Positions 8,227 through 17,153 of a stretch of 64,000 nt of DNA are shown here, in pieces. The notes under the pieces were generated by a model. The model was not told the origin of the DNA and ran no database searches. It was given only the letters and a program-made list of their open reading frames with translations. A program made the translations under genes and the position numbers. Location of the stretch: contig DJHM01000048.1 in assembly GCA_002433075.1 (NCBI GenBank), positions 83,414-147,413 of the forward strand, given 5' to 3'. This DNA is from Latescibacteria bacterium UBA6620 (lineage in GTDB: Bacteria > Latescibacterota > UBA2968). Every line of letters begins with the position of its first letter. The first letter of the stretch is position 1.

Positions 8227-8862
8227 TTACGTCAGCCCTCTCACGATCTCGATCAGATCGTCGATGCGATCTGCTTTTCGGTACGCCCGACTGAAATCCC
8301 CTTCGCGCGTCAATTCCGTCGGAATGGCCACGCACCGCATTTCGGCATCCGTCGCCGAGATCACGCCCCGGGGAGAGTCTTCGACTGCCAGTACCGAATC
8401 ACCCGGCAGCCCAAGTCGCTCGAGCCCAAGCAGGTAGGGTTCCGGATCAGGCTTGGAAGCGACGAAATTCTCCCGGGTCAGCACAAATTCGAAGTGATCT
8501 AGCAACCCTGAGTGGCGGTGCAGCTGATCGAAGAAGGGCTTCTGCGAACTCGTCACCACGCCGAGCCTCAGTTTCTCGGCAAGCGCGACGACCGTCTCCC
8601 GAACCCGGGGCATCACGAGATCTCTCTGCGACAGCAGCTCACCGTATCTCGCGTTCCGTTTCTCACGGAGCGCGTCGATCGCTTCGGGCGCCAGGTCCAG
8701 CTCTGAATAGATGCTCCGACCCCCGATCATCGTCAACCGGACATAATCCTCTGCGGTCACCGTGCGGCCCACCGTTGCCGCTGTCTCGATGCAGGCTTCG
8801 ATGAAGACCGGCTCGGAATCAACGAGCACACCATCGTTGTCGAACAGGATCGCTTCGATCAT
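8227..8862 (-). CDS. HAD-family phosphatase/phosphoglucomutase-like hydrolase
   Basis: Haloacid dehalogenase superfamily, beta-phosphoglucomutase-like subfamily. Motif I is FDNDGVLVDSEP with the nucleophile Asp at about residue 8, motif II VVTSSQK, and motif IV VEDSPRGV; a helical cap lies between motifs I and II. The start is taken at ATG 8860-8862 (MIEAILFDNDG), giving 211 aa, because the longer 229-aa frame adds unrelated residues. It is the first gene of the minus-strand run HAD-MOSC-isomerase-rlmL-sulfatase-FG-GAP; its TAA stop is 13 bases before the MOSC ATG. The substrate is probably a small sugar phosphate (inference). Confidence 0.88.
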   Translation of the reverse strand: MIEAILFDNDGVLVDSEPVFIEACIETAATVGRTVTAEDYVRLTMIGGRSIYSELDLAPEAIDALREKRNARYGELLSQRDLVMPRVRETVVALAEKLRLGVVTSSQKPFFDQLHRHSGLLDHFEFVLTRENFVASKPDPEPYLLGLERLGLPGDSVLAVEDSPRGVISATDAEMRCVAIPTELTREGDFSRAYRKADRIDDLIEIVRGLT

Positions 8863-8939
8863 CCGGTTGAATCGCAATCGACTATTGCGTAAAGTCCACT
8901 CAGAAGTTCGTCTCACTCATTTTCTTTTCCGGCGGCAAC

Positions 8940-9203
8940 TTGACCGACGAACAGCTGCTTCAGGAATTCGAGGCGCTCGCGGAGCGGCTCGACATCGATG
9001 TCGCCCGGACCGACCTCGAAGGCCGGCAGGGTGGCTTCTGTGTCATCAAGGGCCGGAGGCGATTCATCCTCGAGCGCGAACTCGACGTGCGCAGCCAGGT
9101 TGAAATCTTCGCCCGCGAACTTGGTCGGCTCCCCCTCGACGGCTACTTTCTCAAACCTGCCGTCCGGGCCCTCATCGCCGACACCGCGACCACGTGGGCA
9201 TAA
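8940..9203 (+). CDS. Conserved hypothetical protein, 87 aa
   Basis: Small mixed alpha/beta protein of unknown function starting from TTG (MTDEQLLQEFEALAERLDI). It resembles short conserved hypotheticals with the pattern 'LAERLGI-V ... GG-C-V-G-R-- L-----LE--IEVLARELGRL-L-G-YL-PAVR-LI'. No strong Shine-Dalgarno is visible, so the start is uncertain. It is transcribed towards the FGGY kinase, and the two stop codons are separated by a single base (9204), leaving no room for a conventional terminator. Confidence 0.6.
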   Translation: MTDEQLLQEFEALAERLDIDVARTDLEGRQGGFCVIKGRRRFILERELDVRSQVEIFARELGRLPLDGYFLKPAVRALIADTATTWA

Positions 9204-9204
9204 T

Positions 9205-10623
9205 TCACTCGTACGCGATCCCCGTCGACGCTTCAGCCAGGCTCCGCTTCTCACCCACTCCCACACTCGCCAGCAGCGCAGCCCCGTAGGCCGCTTCCTC
9301 CGTGTGCCGGGGGACCTCCATTGTCAGCCCGAAAGCAGACTCCAGCACCTCCCTCAAAACCGGATTCCGACGGATCCCATTGCCGGCGCCAACCAGTCGC
9401 GTTCGACCACTCACCCCTGCTTTCAATGTTTCCCCGTAGAGCTGCCTGAACTGCTCGGCCACACCCTCGATCAGGGCGCGGCTCAGATGACCGGGCGTAA
9501 AGTTCGTCGTACCGATCCCTGTCATCACCCCACGCCGGTCGGGCGCTTCTCGAGTACCGGTCAGCAACGGCTCGAATGACAACCCGTCGGACCCCGCCTC
9601 GACAAAACCCGCAAGACGCGTCAGCGCATCGTAAATCGCATCTGACTCCGCTGCCACATCGAACACGTCGCGGCCGACCGCCTCCACGAAATCTCGCAGC
9701 CAGGCGAACGTCCGGCCCCCGACCAGACCCGCCCCCACGAGAAGGTAGTGTCCGTCCATAAACGGACGGGCTTCGATCCCTGGCGCCTTGATCGCATCCG
9801 AAGCGTGAACCGAAACCTGTCCTCCCGTTCCGACATTCACGAGCACCATCTCTTCGTAATCGGCCACGCTTCCCGCAAAGCTCGCCTGATTGTCACCACA
9901 GGACACCATCACGGGTGTCCCCTCGGACAGGCCCGGCAGTTCCGCCCAGCTCGACGTCAAAGACCCCGCAATCTGGCCCGAGCGACCGAGCTCGGGCAGC
10001 ACCTCCAGGCCGAACGTCCCGGCCGTGACGACCTCTTCGCTCCACGCGTCCCGCACCACGTCGTAGAGTCCCGACCCTGCCGCATTCGTTCGATCTGTCA
10101 CGACCTTCGCGCCCGTCATCGCCGAAACGACGTAGTCGGGTATAAAAGAAGCCGTGAACGGCGCATCGGGTAGCGCTCGATTCACGGCCAGCCAGGTCAA
10201 TGTCGCGCCGAGATAACCGGTCTTCGCGGTACAGACGTCCGGTCCCCGTGCTGCCGAAAGCCGTTCCACCGCAGAGAGACCGTCCGCCATCTGTTCGGCC
10301 CCTCGCTGATCCTGCCAACCGATGAACGGCCCAATCGGTCTGCCCGGTTCGGAAACCAGAAGCATCCCGTGCATCTGACCGGTCACACCGACCGCTTCGA
10401 TCGGGCGACCCGCCTCCGTCACCGCATCTCGAATTGCGCTCCGCACCCGGTCTAGCATCGCGTCCGTGTCCCATTCGCTGCGACCCAGCCGACGGTGTTC
10501 GACCGATGTCGTCTCCGTGTCGTTCGGGGTCGACACCCTGGCCACGACAGACGAAGGATCCAGGTCCAGAACGAGCGCCGTGATCGACGTCGTGCCGACA
10601 TCCACTCCGAGGAAAGACCTCAT
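9205..10623 (-). CDS. FGGY-family carbohydrate kinase
   Basis: Actin-fold sugar kinase (xylulokinase/sedoheptulokinase-like). ATP-binding phosphate-1 motif GVDVGTTSITALVLDLD at the N-terminus, substrate-binding GVTGQMHGMLL and FIGWQDQRG, central LVNVGTGGQVSVH, and C-terminal adenosine motif LVGAGNGIRRNPVL. ATG at 10621-10623 with GGTGAGG upstream gives 472 aa. It is the third gene of a compact minus-strand operon after a PhyH oxygenase and an aspartoacylase-like hydrolase, starting 10 bases after the latter's stop. The sugar is unknown; the glycine-rich active site and QMHG resemble sedoheptulose kinases, but this is not decisive. Confidence 0.9.
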   Translation of the reverse strand: MRSFLGVDVGTTSITALVLDLDPSSVVARVSTPNDTETTSVEHRRLGRSEWDTDAMLDRVRSAIRDAVTEAGRPIEAVGVTGQMHGMLLVSEPGRPIGPFIGWQDQRGAEQMADGLSAVERLSAARGPDVCTAKTGYLGATLTWLAVNRALPDAPFTASFIPDYVVSAMTGAKVVTDRTNAAGSGLYDVVRDAWSEEVVTAGTFGLEVLPELGRSGQIAGSLTSSWAELPGLSEGTPVMVSCGDNQASFAGSVADYEEMVLVNVGTGGQVSVHASDAIKAPGIEARPFMDGHYLLVGAGLVGGRTFAWLRDFVEAVGRDVFDVAAESDAIYDALTRLAGFVEAGSDGLSFEPLLTGTREAPDRRGVMTGIGTTNFTPGHLSRALIEGVAEQFRQLYGETLKAGVSGRTRLVGAGNGIRRNPVLREVLESAFGLTMEVPRHTEEAAYGAALLASVGVGEKRSLAEASTGIAYE

Positions 10624-10633
10624 CACCTCACCG

Positions 10634-11605
10634 TCACAATGAACGCACGTTCTTACCCAGCGTACCCACACACTCTCCCGTCGCGACCGCCGGTCTGAGG
10701 GCGTGCGACCAGAAGATGGATTCTTCCGGCGCAACCAGCGTCTCCAGAACCTCGCCGAACGGATCGGTCACATCTGCGACCGCGTCCCCTTTCCGCAGAT
10801 GATCGTAGAGTCGAGCCCGGTAATTCACGAAACCTCCACGATTCGCCAGCAGACTGAGAAAACCATCGACGACGAACTGCTCCTCCGGCAGGATCGGCTC
10901 GCCCTTGAGGAGACCGTAGTGTTTCAACAGGTTCTCCACCCCAGTGACGCCCTTCTTGATGCTCGTCGCATCCCAGCCCGGGCATCCCCCCAGTTCGGGA
11001 TCGATCGTCGGAATCCCCTCGTCCGGCGCGCATCGGGCAAGCTGGCCGTCGGGTCCCCTCGAATCGAGGATGTAGCCGATGCCGAAGATCCTGGCCAGTT
11101 CCAGACAGGCGCGATGAATCCGCTTCCGCCTGTCGACCCGAACCCTCACCTCGTCCACCATCGGCCGGATCCCACCTTGATGGAGGTCCACGCAAAAATC
11201 CGCCTGCAGGACCGCGTTCTGAAACAGCCTGTGTGCGATTCGCTCACTCGACGTGCCGTCTTTTCGCCCCGGGAAGCAACGATTCATCTTCTTCCCGTCT
11301 ATCGGACTGAACGCCTGATGGGCCTGGAACGCGTGCACGTTCACGATCGGAACGGCGATCACCTGACCGGCCAAAGCCCCCGGATCGAGTCGCTTGAGAA
11401 TCTGGCGAATCACCGCCAGGCCGTTCATCTCGTCTCCGTCACTGATCGACTGAAGGTAGAACGTCGGCCCGTCCTGTACGCCGTTCACCAGTGCCACGGG
11501 CAGACGGGCGGGCGTTCCATCCCGCAGCTCTGCGATGTCGAGATAACCGCGCGCGGTCCTTCCCGGATCGGCTCGAATGTGTTCTACTCGCAGGACGTCG
11601 CCCAT
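10634..11605 (-). CDS. Succinylglutamate desuccinylase/aspartoacylase family hydrolase
   Basis: M14-like zinc amidohydrolase or esterase of the AstE/AspA family (323 aa). The usual zinc motif G-x-H-G-D-E appears in altered form as VNGVQDGPTFYLQSISDGDEMNG, retaining the DGDE glutamate but with Ser-Asp where the His is expected; the second zinc ligand stretch CVDLHQGG is present, as is PGRKDGTSSERIAHRLF (substrate-binding Arg region). ATG 11605 lies three bases after the PhyH stop. Members of this divergent group act as deacylases or remain uncharacterised, and the substrate here is unknown. Confidence 0.83.
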   Translation of the reverse strand: MGDVLRVEHIRADPGRTARGYLDIAELRDGTPARLPVALVNGVQDGPTFYLQSISDGDEMNGLAVIRQILKRLDPGALAGQVIAVPIVNVHAFQAHQAFSPIDGKKMNRCFPGRKDGTSSERIAHRLFQNAVLQADFCVDLHQGGIRPMVDEVRVRVDRRKRIHRACLELARIFGIGYILDSRGPDGQLARCAPDEGIPTIDPELGGCPGWDATSIKKGVTGVENLLKHYGLLKGEPILPEEQFVVDGFLSLLANRGGFVNYRARLYDHLRKGDAVADVTDPFGEVLETLVAPEESIFWSHALRPAVATGECVGTLGKNVRSL

Positions 11606-11608
11606 CGC

Positions 11609-12424
11609 TCAACGACCCTCGAATGTCACAACCGGAGAAGGAGCATCCGCCCACACGCCGCAGGGTCCCCCCCCGGCAGAATCTGCAACCACCACCTCAC
11701 GTCCCTCCATATCGAGAACAGGTTTGTAGAACGAAGCTACGGACGTCACGTCACCCATCAGATAATGACCGATCAGAGCGCGACGAAATCGTTCACTCCT
11801 GTTCGGGAAACTTCCGTGGATCACGGAGCCGTTGAAGAACAACACATCGCCCGGATCCATCAACACCGGCACCGGCTTCATCGTCTCGTGCAAAGGCACA
11901 GTCGTATCCGTAAAGCTCTCCTTCGTGTCTGCCCCCTCCGCACACAGCACCGGCAGATCCCCCGATTCCGGGACCACCTGAAGACACCCGTTTTCCACAT
12001 CGCATCGATCCAGCGCCATCCACGCCGCGACGCACGTTCCCGGCTTCGCCCTCAGGTAGGATTGGTCCTGATGCAGGGCTTGTCCGCGTGCGCCCGCAGG
12101 CTTGAAATAAAGCATCGTCTGAACCGCATATGCGGGCTGTCCTGTCAGCGCTTCGAGCCAGTGCGCGATTCGCGGATCGATCATCCAGTCCAGGCTGACC
12201 TCGTCCCAGCGATGCATATGGATCATTCGCGGAAATCGAGTCAGCGGATCCACATCATCCGCGTCTACCCCGCTGAAGTCACCCGGATGCGGACCCTCGG
12301 CCCGCATCTCCATATAGTGGTCGAGATATCTCTCAACCTCGCGGGCGCTGAAAAGTCCACGCGCCAGAACGTAGCCATCCCGCCTGAAAGACTCGCTGGC
12401 GGGATCTGGAATCGAGTTTGACAA
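11609..12424 (-). CDS. Phytanoyl-CoA dioxygenase (PhyH) family protein
   Basis: Non-heme Fe(II)/2-oxoglutarate oxygenase. It starts with the typical FRRDGYVLARGLFS; the iron-binding HxD is in LHQDQSYLRAKPG, the distal His in GSVIHGSFPNRS, and the 2-oxoglutarate Arg follows in RFRRALIGHYL. The ATG at 12538 lies inside the preceding terminator, so I prefer TTG 12422-12424 (271 aa); ATG at 'MDCLRKPF' remains possible, and the Shine-Dalgarno is weak in both cases. First gene of a three-gene operon with three-base spacing to the next gene. Confidence 0.88.
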   Translation of the reverse strand: MSNSIPDPASESFRRDGYVLARGLFSAREVERYLDHYMEMRAEGPHPGDFSGVDADDVDPLTRFPRMIHMHRWDEVSLDWMIDPRIAHWLEALTGQPAYAVQTMLYFKPAGARGQALHQDQSYLRAKPGTCVAAWMALDRCDVENGCLQVVPESGDLPVLCAEGADTKESFTDTTVPLHETMKPVPVLMDPGDVLFFNGSVIHGSFPNRSERFRRALIGHYLMGDVTSVASFYKPVLDMEGREVVVADSAGGGPCGVWADAPSPVVTFEGR

Positions 12425-12519
12425 GCCGATCAGCCTGATTGTAAAGGGTTTACGAAGACAATCCATAAGATGCACTGCCAGCCGTTCACTGTCCACATCG
12501 GAACAGCGTCCTACAAACG

Positions 12520-12547
12520 AAAAAAGCCGATGCGTCATCGCGTCGGC
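12520..12547 (-). terminator. Rho-independent terminator of the FlgM-like gene
   Basis: Nine-base-pair GC-rich stem (GCCGATGCG / CGCGTCGGC, one G-U) with a four-base loop, followed on the minus strand by six T residues. It lies just after the FlgM-like stop and separates that gene from the PhyH operon, whose promoter must therefore be between about 12425 and 12520. Confidence 0.8.
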
Positions 12548-12578
12548 TTCTTCGTAAAACTCAATGGGTTTGTTTTCT

Positions 12579-12779
12579 CTATTCGTCCTCTTTTTCGTTC
12601 AGGGCTTCGAAAGGGGCGGGATTCATAATCAGCGCGTCGGCCACATCTTTCAGAACATCCCGGTTGGCGTAATAGCCCTCCCTGACCTGCGCCCGCACCC
12701 GTTTCAATTTCTCTGCACGTGTCTCTGTCGGCTCGTCCACCCCAGGTGGGAGTGGCTGCCCCCTCACACTCGAGTTCAT
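12579..12779 (-). CDS. FlgM-like anti-sigma-28 factor
   Basis: 66-aa protein whose middle reads RAEKLKRVRAQVREGYY followed by an amphipathic ANRDVLKDVADALI helix, the shape of the C-terminal sigma-28-binding part of FlgM. FlgM holds FliA inactive until the flagellar hook is finished. The preferred start is ATG 12777-12779 with GACGGAG just upstream; a longer frame to 12875 adds unrelated residues. No flagellar gene is in the window, so it is an orphan here. A terminator follows directly. The short length makes the family call moderate. Confidence 0.6.
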   Translation of the reverse strand: MNSSVRGQPLPPGVDEPTETRAEKLKRVRAQVREGYYANRDVLKDVADALIMNPAPFEALNEKEDE

Positions 12780-12929
12780 AGCTCCGTCCAGCGCAATGTG
12801 ACGCGCATCCTGCGCGTCTTGTCCCGATCCATCCAATGCCGGCCAATGGCATATGCAGGGGAACCTCCTCTGCACGTTTTATGGATCGGCAGAACCGCAT
12901 TTTGCTGAAGCGGAAATCCTTGATAATCA

Positions 12930-13196
12930 AGAAGTTACACTAAACTTACCAGCACTTCTTATTGCTTATAATTACCAAGTAGTTGTCTGTGGTCTCGAGG
13001 CCACGATTCATTGATAATATATCAATGATCATTTTCATTGACTGCATTCGCCGCTCCTGCCTGCGCCTCTTACGCGCACAATTGCCTCGGAATGCAACAG
13101 GACGATGGACAGCTCCGGAGGCGGCGTTCAGGCAAGTGCAAACGGCAATCTTTTATCGCGAAGGTAAATGCCACGCCCGCTCATCGCGTCGCCTGC
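12930..13196. other. Intergenic region with a 21-bp palindrome
   Basis: AT-richer gap between the FlgM-like gene and the OPT-like remnant. It contains a perfect inverted repeat at 13008-13028 (arms TCATTGATA / TATCAATGA around ATA) followed by a related TCATTTTCATTGA, which looks like an operator, and a TATAAT hexamer at 12967-12972 on the plus strand. No convincing gene starts from it. The palindrome is about 230 bases upstream of the FlgM-like start and could regulate it (inference). Confidence 0.4.
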
Positions 13197-14431
13197 TCAA
13201 TATCTCAACTGGGTCACAGACTTAGAAATCAACGCGATCGCCACCGACGACATTCCGATCAGCCCCATCCCGCACGCGAACCCCGCGAGGAGTACGGGCG
13301 CGTATTGCCGCCAGTTTTTCGTACCGAATCGTTTCTCCATCACGTATCGACCGACAAGGGCCCCAACAATTTTGGGAATCATAAAATGAGGGAGCGTCTG
13401 CACGCCTCGAATGAACCCGTAGATCAAGGAGACCGGCATTCTGAACCAGGACAGGATCAGGAACGATCCCCCTGCGAATCCAAGCCCGCCCAGGATCCAC
13501 GGCCACTTGATCGCCTGCTCGAACAGCGAGCCTCCGTCCCCCACCGTCGACGAGTACCACAGGCTCTGTCGGAATGCGATAGGTGCCAATAGGTCTGCGC
13601 ATACTGGAACGTCGGCGCCGGGATGGGTGACATCAGCCAGATCAGCGACCAGAAGATCAGCCCGCAGATCAGACTCAGCGGCAGGACCAGCATCTCCGCT
13701 TTCAGGATGCTCGAGAATTTCGTTCCCGTCAGTTCGACTTCCCGAAACAGCTGGGCGCGTCGACCGTGGTCGGCGTGTGGAATCGGCGCGAACCAGATAT
13801 TCACGCCGCGATAGCCACTGACGATGAAGGCGCCTTCCTTGATCATCGGGATCGTCTGTCCCGTCAGTCCAGTCATCCGGGCGTTCACGTAAGACAGTAA
13901 CGGCGTCACGACGAACCCGAAGGCCAGGAGGAAGATGACCGGGAAGGCGTCGTCCTCCAGCAGGTACACGCAAAGCACAACCATCGCCAACGTTGACAGC
14001 ACATACACACCCAACGCACTCGCAAACGGAAGGTCTCCCCGACCCTTCGGGACCTCACGCAGTCGATCACTCGCGTGTCGTAGTTCCGCTTCGTCGCGCG
14101 ATCGCTTCAGCGCACTCAGCGCCTGGTAGATCCCGATGGCTCCGACCGCGACCCCGACGCCGATGTATACGCTCAACCAGACGTCGATGTCGTTCGAGAA
14201 GTTTGTCAGGATCGTGTCCATCCCCGGGCGCCAGTGCGTCAGGTATCCCGCGTGATAGATAACGGGACTTCCCAGCGTGTGTACCATCGCAGCCGCAAAA
14301 CTACCCACTACGACCCAGAAGGGCAGGACCATTCCCAGCAGCACCAGACCCAGGTCGGTCCCGATGCCGATCGGGGCCGCCGGCAGGAAGGACTCCGTCG
14401 TCCTCGTCAGATCGATCCAGGGGATCGGCAA
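13197..14431 (-). pseudogene. OPT-like transporter (DUF6785/6784 type), N-truncated and frameshifted
   Basis: C-terminal half of a large membrane protein. Hydrophobic segments include LGLVLLGMVLPFWVVVGSF, WLSVYIGVGVAVGAIGIY, VLSTLAMVVLCVYLL and FVVTPLLSYVNARM, resembling oligopeptide-transporter-like proteins of environmental bacteria that act in uptake. The first frame is correct down to FQYAQTYW; then the homologous continuation APIAFRQSLWYSSTVG is found one frame over, and it runs to the stop at 13197. Restoring a single G near 13586 (TTGGC to TTGGGC) would rejoin the frames. The expected N-terminal half of such transporters is absent upstream, where heparinase-like sequence is found instead, so the locus also carries a deletion. 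Confidence 0.75.
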
Positions 14432-15556
14432 GGAAGGGTTTCGCCGCGGAGACGCCGCGCCCGACTGTGGCCGGGGACCCTGTGAGAAAGGCGCTGAACC
14501 GTCCCGGATCCAGATAGGGATGATGTGCCACGATCTTGGCTTCGTGTTTGGGCCCTTGCCACGTCAGATCCCACGAGATCAGGTCGATCGGGCCGCTCGG
14601 GGATCCGGGAAGCCCGACCTATGTCGATCCCAGCGCGAAAGACCGACTCGTATAGGTATACTTTCGAACCGGTCGGGGGGCCGAGTTCAAGTGGCGCAGG
14701 ATCTCGCGGGGCGGCTTCGTTTTCTTCACCACTCTGGGAGATGAGCGATCGTTGGCGATTTCGGTCAACATCGCGGGGGCTGATACGCGGCCACCATCGT
14801 CGGAGCCATCTGCTGATTCTGGTGAACAGGTTCCGTCGTCGGCATCCCGAAGTAGTAGTGAATCAGCGTCGCCGCCTCGTTCACATCGGTCCACGTGTTC
14901 TGTGTACTTTCCCGGCTGTGTCCCCCTGCGAACCCTCCCCGTAAAACGTCCAGCGCCATATCCGCGAGGTAGAGTGTGGCCATCTGCCGAGCCTGGTTGC
15001 CCAGATGCTCGTCTTCGGCGTGGTCGGCAAGCGCGATCATCGGCTGGATGTGCCAGCCGTGATAGACGGGAGACTCATACTCGTGGTGGCCGATACTGGC
15101 GGTTCGGTCGATCATCCCCAGAATCCAGCGTTCGGCTTCCGTATGGATAACCTCTCGCCGCAGACCGTTCCACCACACGTCGAGATCGGTGAAGCGCTCC
15201 GTCGCGAGCAACGGACTCGTGTAATACATCAGCCAATGGTTTTCGGTATTCCCCCGTTCGTGGTAACCGCGTGTCATCCTTTCGCGGATCATTGCCCTGG
15301 ACCGATCTGTAAGCGCATCGCCCCAGCGACAGATGAGGTGCATCGCAGCCAGGGAATCGAACGTACCCATATGAATCCGTGCGGACGGCCCCTGTTTCTC
15401 GATGCCCGTCTCGGCAGCCACGATACGTTCGACCCGATCCGCGTCCCCGTCGACAGCCAGCACGGCCTGAGCGCCGAACATCGTCGTCGCTCGCGTTGCG
15501 ATCGCTTCGAGCGCGGCCCGGCCCCGTTTCTGTCTGCCCTCGATAATGTGATTCAT
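14432..15556 (-). pseudogene. Heparinase-like/alpha-alpha-barrel protein with frameshift and in-frame TAG
   Basis: The first 263 residues (from ATG 15556) are a helical protein with ERGNTENHWLMYYTSPLL, YHGWHIQPMIALADHAED and a Tyr/Trp-rich pattern typical of (alpha/alpha)-toroid polysaccharide lyases and related proteins; identity is tentative. The frame ends at 14765, but the next frame continues sensibly (MLTEIANDRSSPRVVKKTKPP ... YTYTSRSFALGST), explained by loss of one base in the G5/C5 run at 14775-14779. After GST there is a TAG at about 14620, and the same frame then goes on (VGLPGSPSGPIDLISWDLTW) before running into OPT-like sequence. At least two inactivating changes are present. Confidence 0.6.
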
Positions 15557-15829
15557 CGAGCTGTCCCCACTGAGCCCTTCGTCAGCAGGGCCTCGACCGA
15601 TCTCGGAACCTCAGGCACACTCACCCACGCAGCGCCTTCGTCATCCGAGAACCAGAGGCCACCCGGAGCGCATCCCGCCACCCAGAGGTGCTGGAGGAAG
15701 GGGACCTGATGATCTTCTACGGTACCGAGGCCCATCACTACGAAAACGCAGACGAAGGACGCGACGCTGCTCTGGCACTGTGCGTCTGGACCTCCACGGA
15801 GAACACCGAGGACGACATCGGCCATTGAC
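15553..15829 (-). pseudogene. Possible decayed gene fragments (BNR-like minus, unknown plus)
   Basis: On the minus strand the last 45 codons before 15553 read like a BNR/sialidase repeat (VAGCAPGGLWFSDDEGAAW), and the TGA overlaps the ATG of the next gene (ATGA), as in a real operon. On the plus strand, 15700-15829 also reads like protein (DLMIFYGTEAHHYENADE) and ends in TGA 30 bases before a plus-strand terminator. Only one strand can be right at each point; the region is probably two gene stumps joined. Neither has an intact start. Confidence 0.3.
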
Positions 15830-15858
15830 GTTCAACTTCGCGTGTCTGTCCTCTCCCT

Positions 15859-15887
15859 CCTGATCTAAGAATCGATCAGGTTTTTTT
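15859..15887 (+). terminator. Rho-independent terminator, plus strand
   Basis: Inverted repeat CCTGATC / GATCAGG with an eight-base loop followed by seven T residues. Its orientation serves plus-strand transcription, yet no intact plus-strand gene precedes it, supporting the view that a plus-strand gene was lost here. Confidence 0.75.
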
Positions 15888-15899
15888 ATATAAAGAATG

Positions 15900-15930
15900 A
15901 GGAGGGGCAGCGTTTCATTGCGCCCCTCCT
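15900..15930 (-). terminator. GC-rich hairpin after the rhamnonate dehydratase-like gene
   Basis: Arms AGGAGGGGC / GCCCCTCCT around a GCG-paired loop, located 60 bases past the stop of the minus-strand enolase gene. On the minus strand it is followed by a T-rich stretch (CATTCTTTATAT), so it is a probable terminator placed back-to-back with the plus-strand one. Confidence 0.65.
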
Positions 15931-15991
15931 TAAGATCATCCCCACGGCGATATCCGAGATCCGATCAGAGATATCAGATATGGTGGTTCCG

Positions 15992-17152
15992 TCAGTACTC
16001 GAAAGGTCTGATCCCCTGTTCCTCGACCTCGATTCCGAAACCTGGGGTCTCCCGCGGAATCAACCAGCCCTCCTCGGGAATCGACTGCCACGGTGGAGCA
16101 ACTTCTCTTAGCGGTACACCCGGCGGCGATCCGACGAAGCACTCCAGCCACGGCGAGTTCGACGTCGCGTAGGTAAAGTGCTGACCGTACGCGTTTCCTC
16201 CACCCCCGTGCAACATCACCGCCAGTCCCGCCGCCTCCGCCGCGTGTGCGATCTTCCTCGCGACCGTCAATCCGCCCACCCAGTTGATGTCGGGTTGCAG
16301 AATATCGAGGGAGCCGTCCCTGATCACCCGCATATATGGATATGGACTGTAGAAGTGTTCGCCCGAAGCCAGGGAGACCCAGTCCACAGCTTCACGCACA
16401 GCCCGATGACCGTCGATGTCCTCCGGAATCAGGAACTCTTCGATCCACTTCAGTCCATACGGTCTAAGTCTTTGCGCCAGCCGAATCGTGTAGTCGACGT
16501 CGAAGGCCATATAGCAATCGAGCATCACCTCGACGTCATCCCCGACCAGATCCCGTGTTTTCTCTATCAGCGCCTCGTTGGCATCCAGCCCCTCCGCCCC
16601 ATCCACCGGACCGTAGGGGCAGGCCAGCTTCACCGCCCTGAAGCCTAACTCCAACTGCCAATCGGTGTCGTTGCCAGTAGCGTAACAAAAGATGCGGTCT
16701 TTCGTGGGTCCCCCGAGCAGTTCGTAGACCGGCTTTTCCTGCAACTTCCCCACCAGGTCCCAAAGCGCCAGATCGACCGCGCTCATCGCACAAGAAGCCA
16801 ACCCCGAACTTCCGTACGGCTTCGACATCCTGAACATCATATCCGAACATTTCTCGATCGCGAAGACGCTTTCCCCCTCGAGCACGGGCCCGAAGTGATC
16901 GTCCACGATCGCGGCCACCGGCCGACCGAATGAGGTCTGACCCAGACCATAGGTGCCATCCTCCGCAATCACCTGGACCCACACGGCTCCCCATTTCTTC
17001 GGTCCCCACAGGGATCGATGCGGCTTGTAGTGGGGGAAGCGCGACATCGGATTCGCTACCTCTGCTCCCACCGTCCACGGATCGCGACGACCTTCGGTCG
17101 TCACCTGCGACGGCACTTCGACGTGCACCGCTCTGATCTTCTCGATCTTCAA
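15992..17152 (-). CDS. Mandelate racemase/enolase superfamily, L-rhamnonate dehydratase-like
   Basis: 386-aa acid-sugar dehydratase of the enolase superfamily. The N-terminal segment MSRFPHYKPHRSLWGP matches the RhmD group. In the barrel, metal ligands are visible in MLDCYMAFDVDYT (Asp), KWIEEFLIPED (Glu) and ASGEHFY (Glu), and the catalytic His in LHGGGGNAYGQHF. The start TTG 17150-17152 has GGAG five bases upstream and lies one base after the stop of the zinc-ribbon gene, so translation is probably coupled. It would remove water from a sugar acid such as rhamnonate to give a 2-keto-3-deoxy acid. The operon partner pyrB does not explain this role. Confidence 0.9.
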   Translation of the reverse strand: MKIEKIRAVHVEVPSQVTTEGRRDPWTVGAEVANPMSRFPHYKPHRSLWGPKKWGAVWVQVIAEDGTYGLGQTSFGRPVAAIVDDHFGPVLEGESVFAIEKCSDMMFRMSKPYGSSGLASCAMSAVDLALWDLVGKLQEKPVYELLGGPTKDRIFCYATGNDTDWQLELGFRAVKLACPYGPVDGAEGLDANEALIEKTRDLVGDDVEVMLDCYMAFDVDYTIRLAQRLRPYGLKWIEEFLIPEDIDGHRAVREAVDWVSLASGEHFYSPYPYMRVIRDGSLDILQPDINWVGGLTVARKIAHAAEAAGLAVMLHGGGGNAYGQHFTYATSNSPWLECFVGSPPGVPLREVAPPWQSIPEEGWLIPRETPGFGIEVEEQGIRPFEY

Positions 17153-17153
17153 C

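Noticed and set aside
10703..12421. 572-aa plus-strand frame opposite the aspartoacylase and PhyH genes
   Set aside because: Antisense shadow; low-complexity His/Arg-rich translation without homology, while both minus-strand genes have clear catalytic motifs.
13038..13592. Plus-strand ORF near the 21-bp palindrome as a small exported protein
   Set aside because: Only the first 50 codons lie outside the OPT-like gene, the TTG start has no ribosome site, and the sequence matches nothing I recognise.
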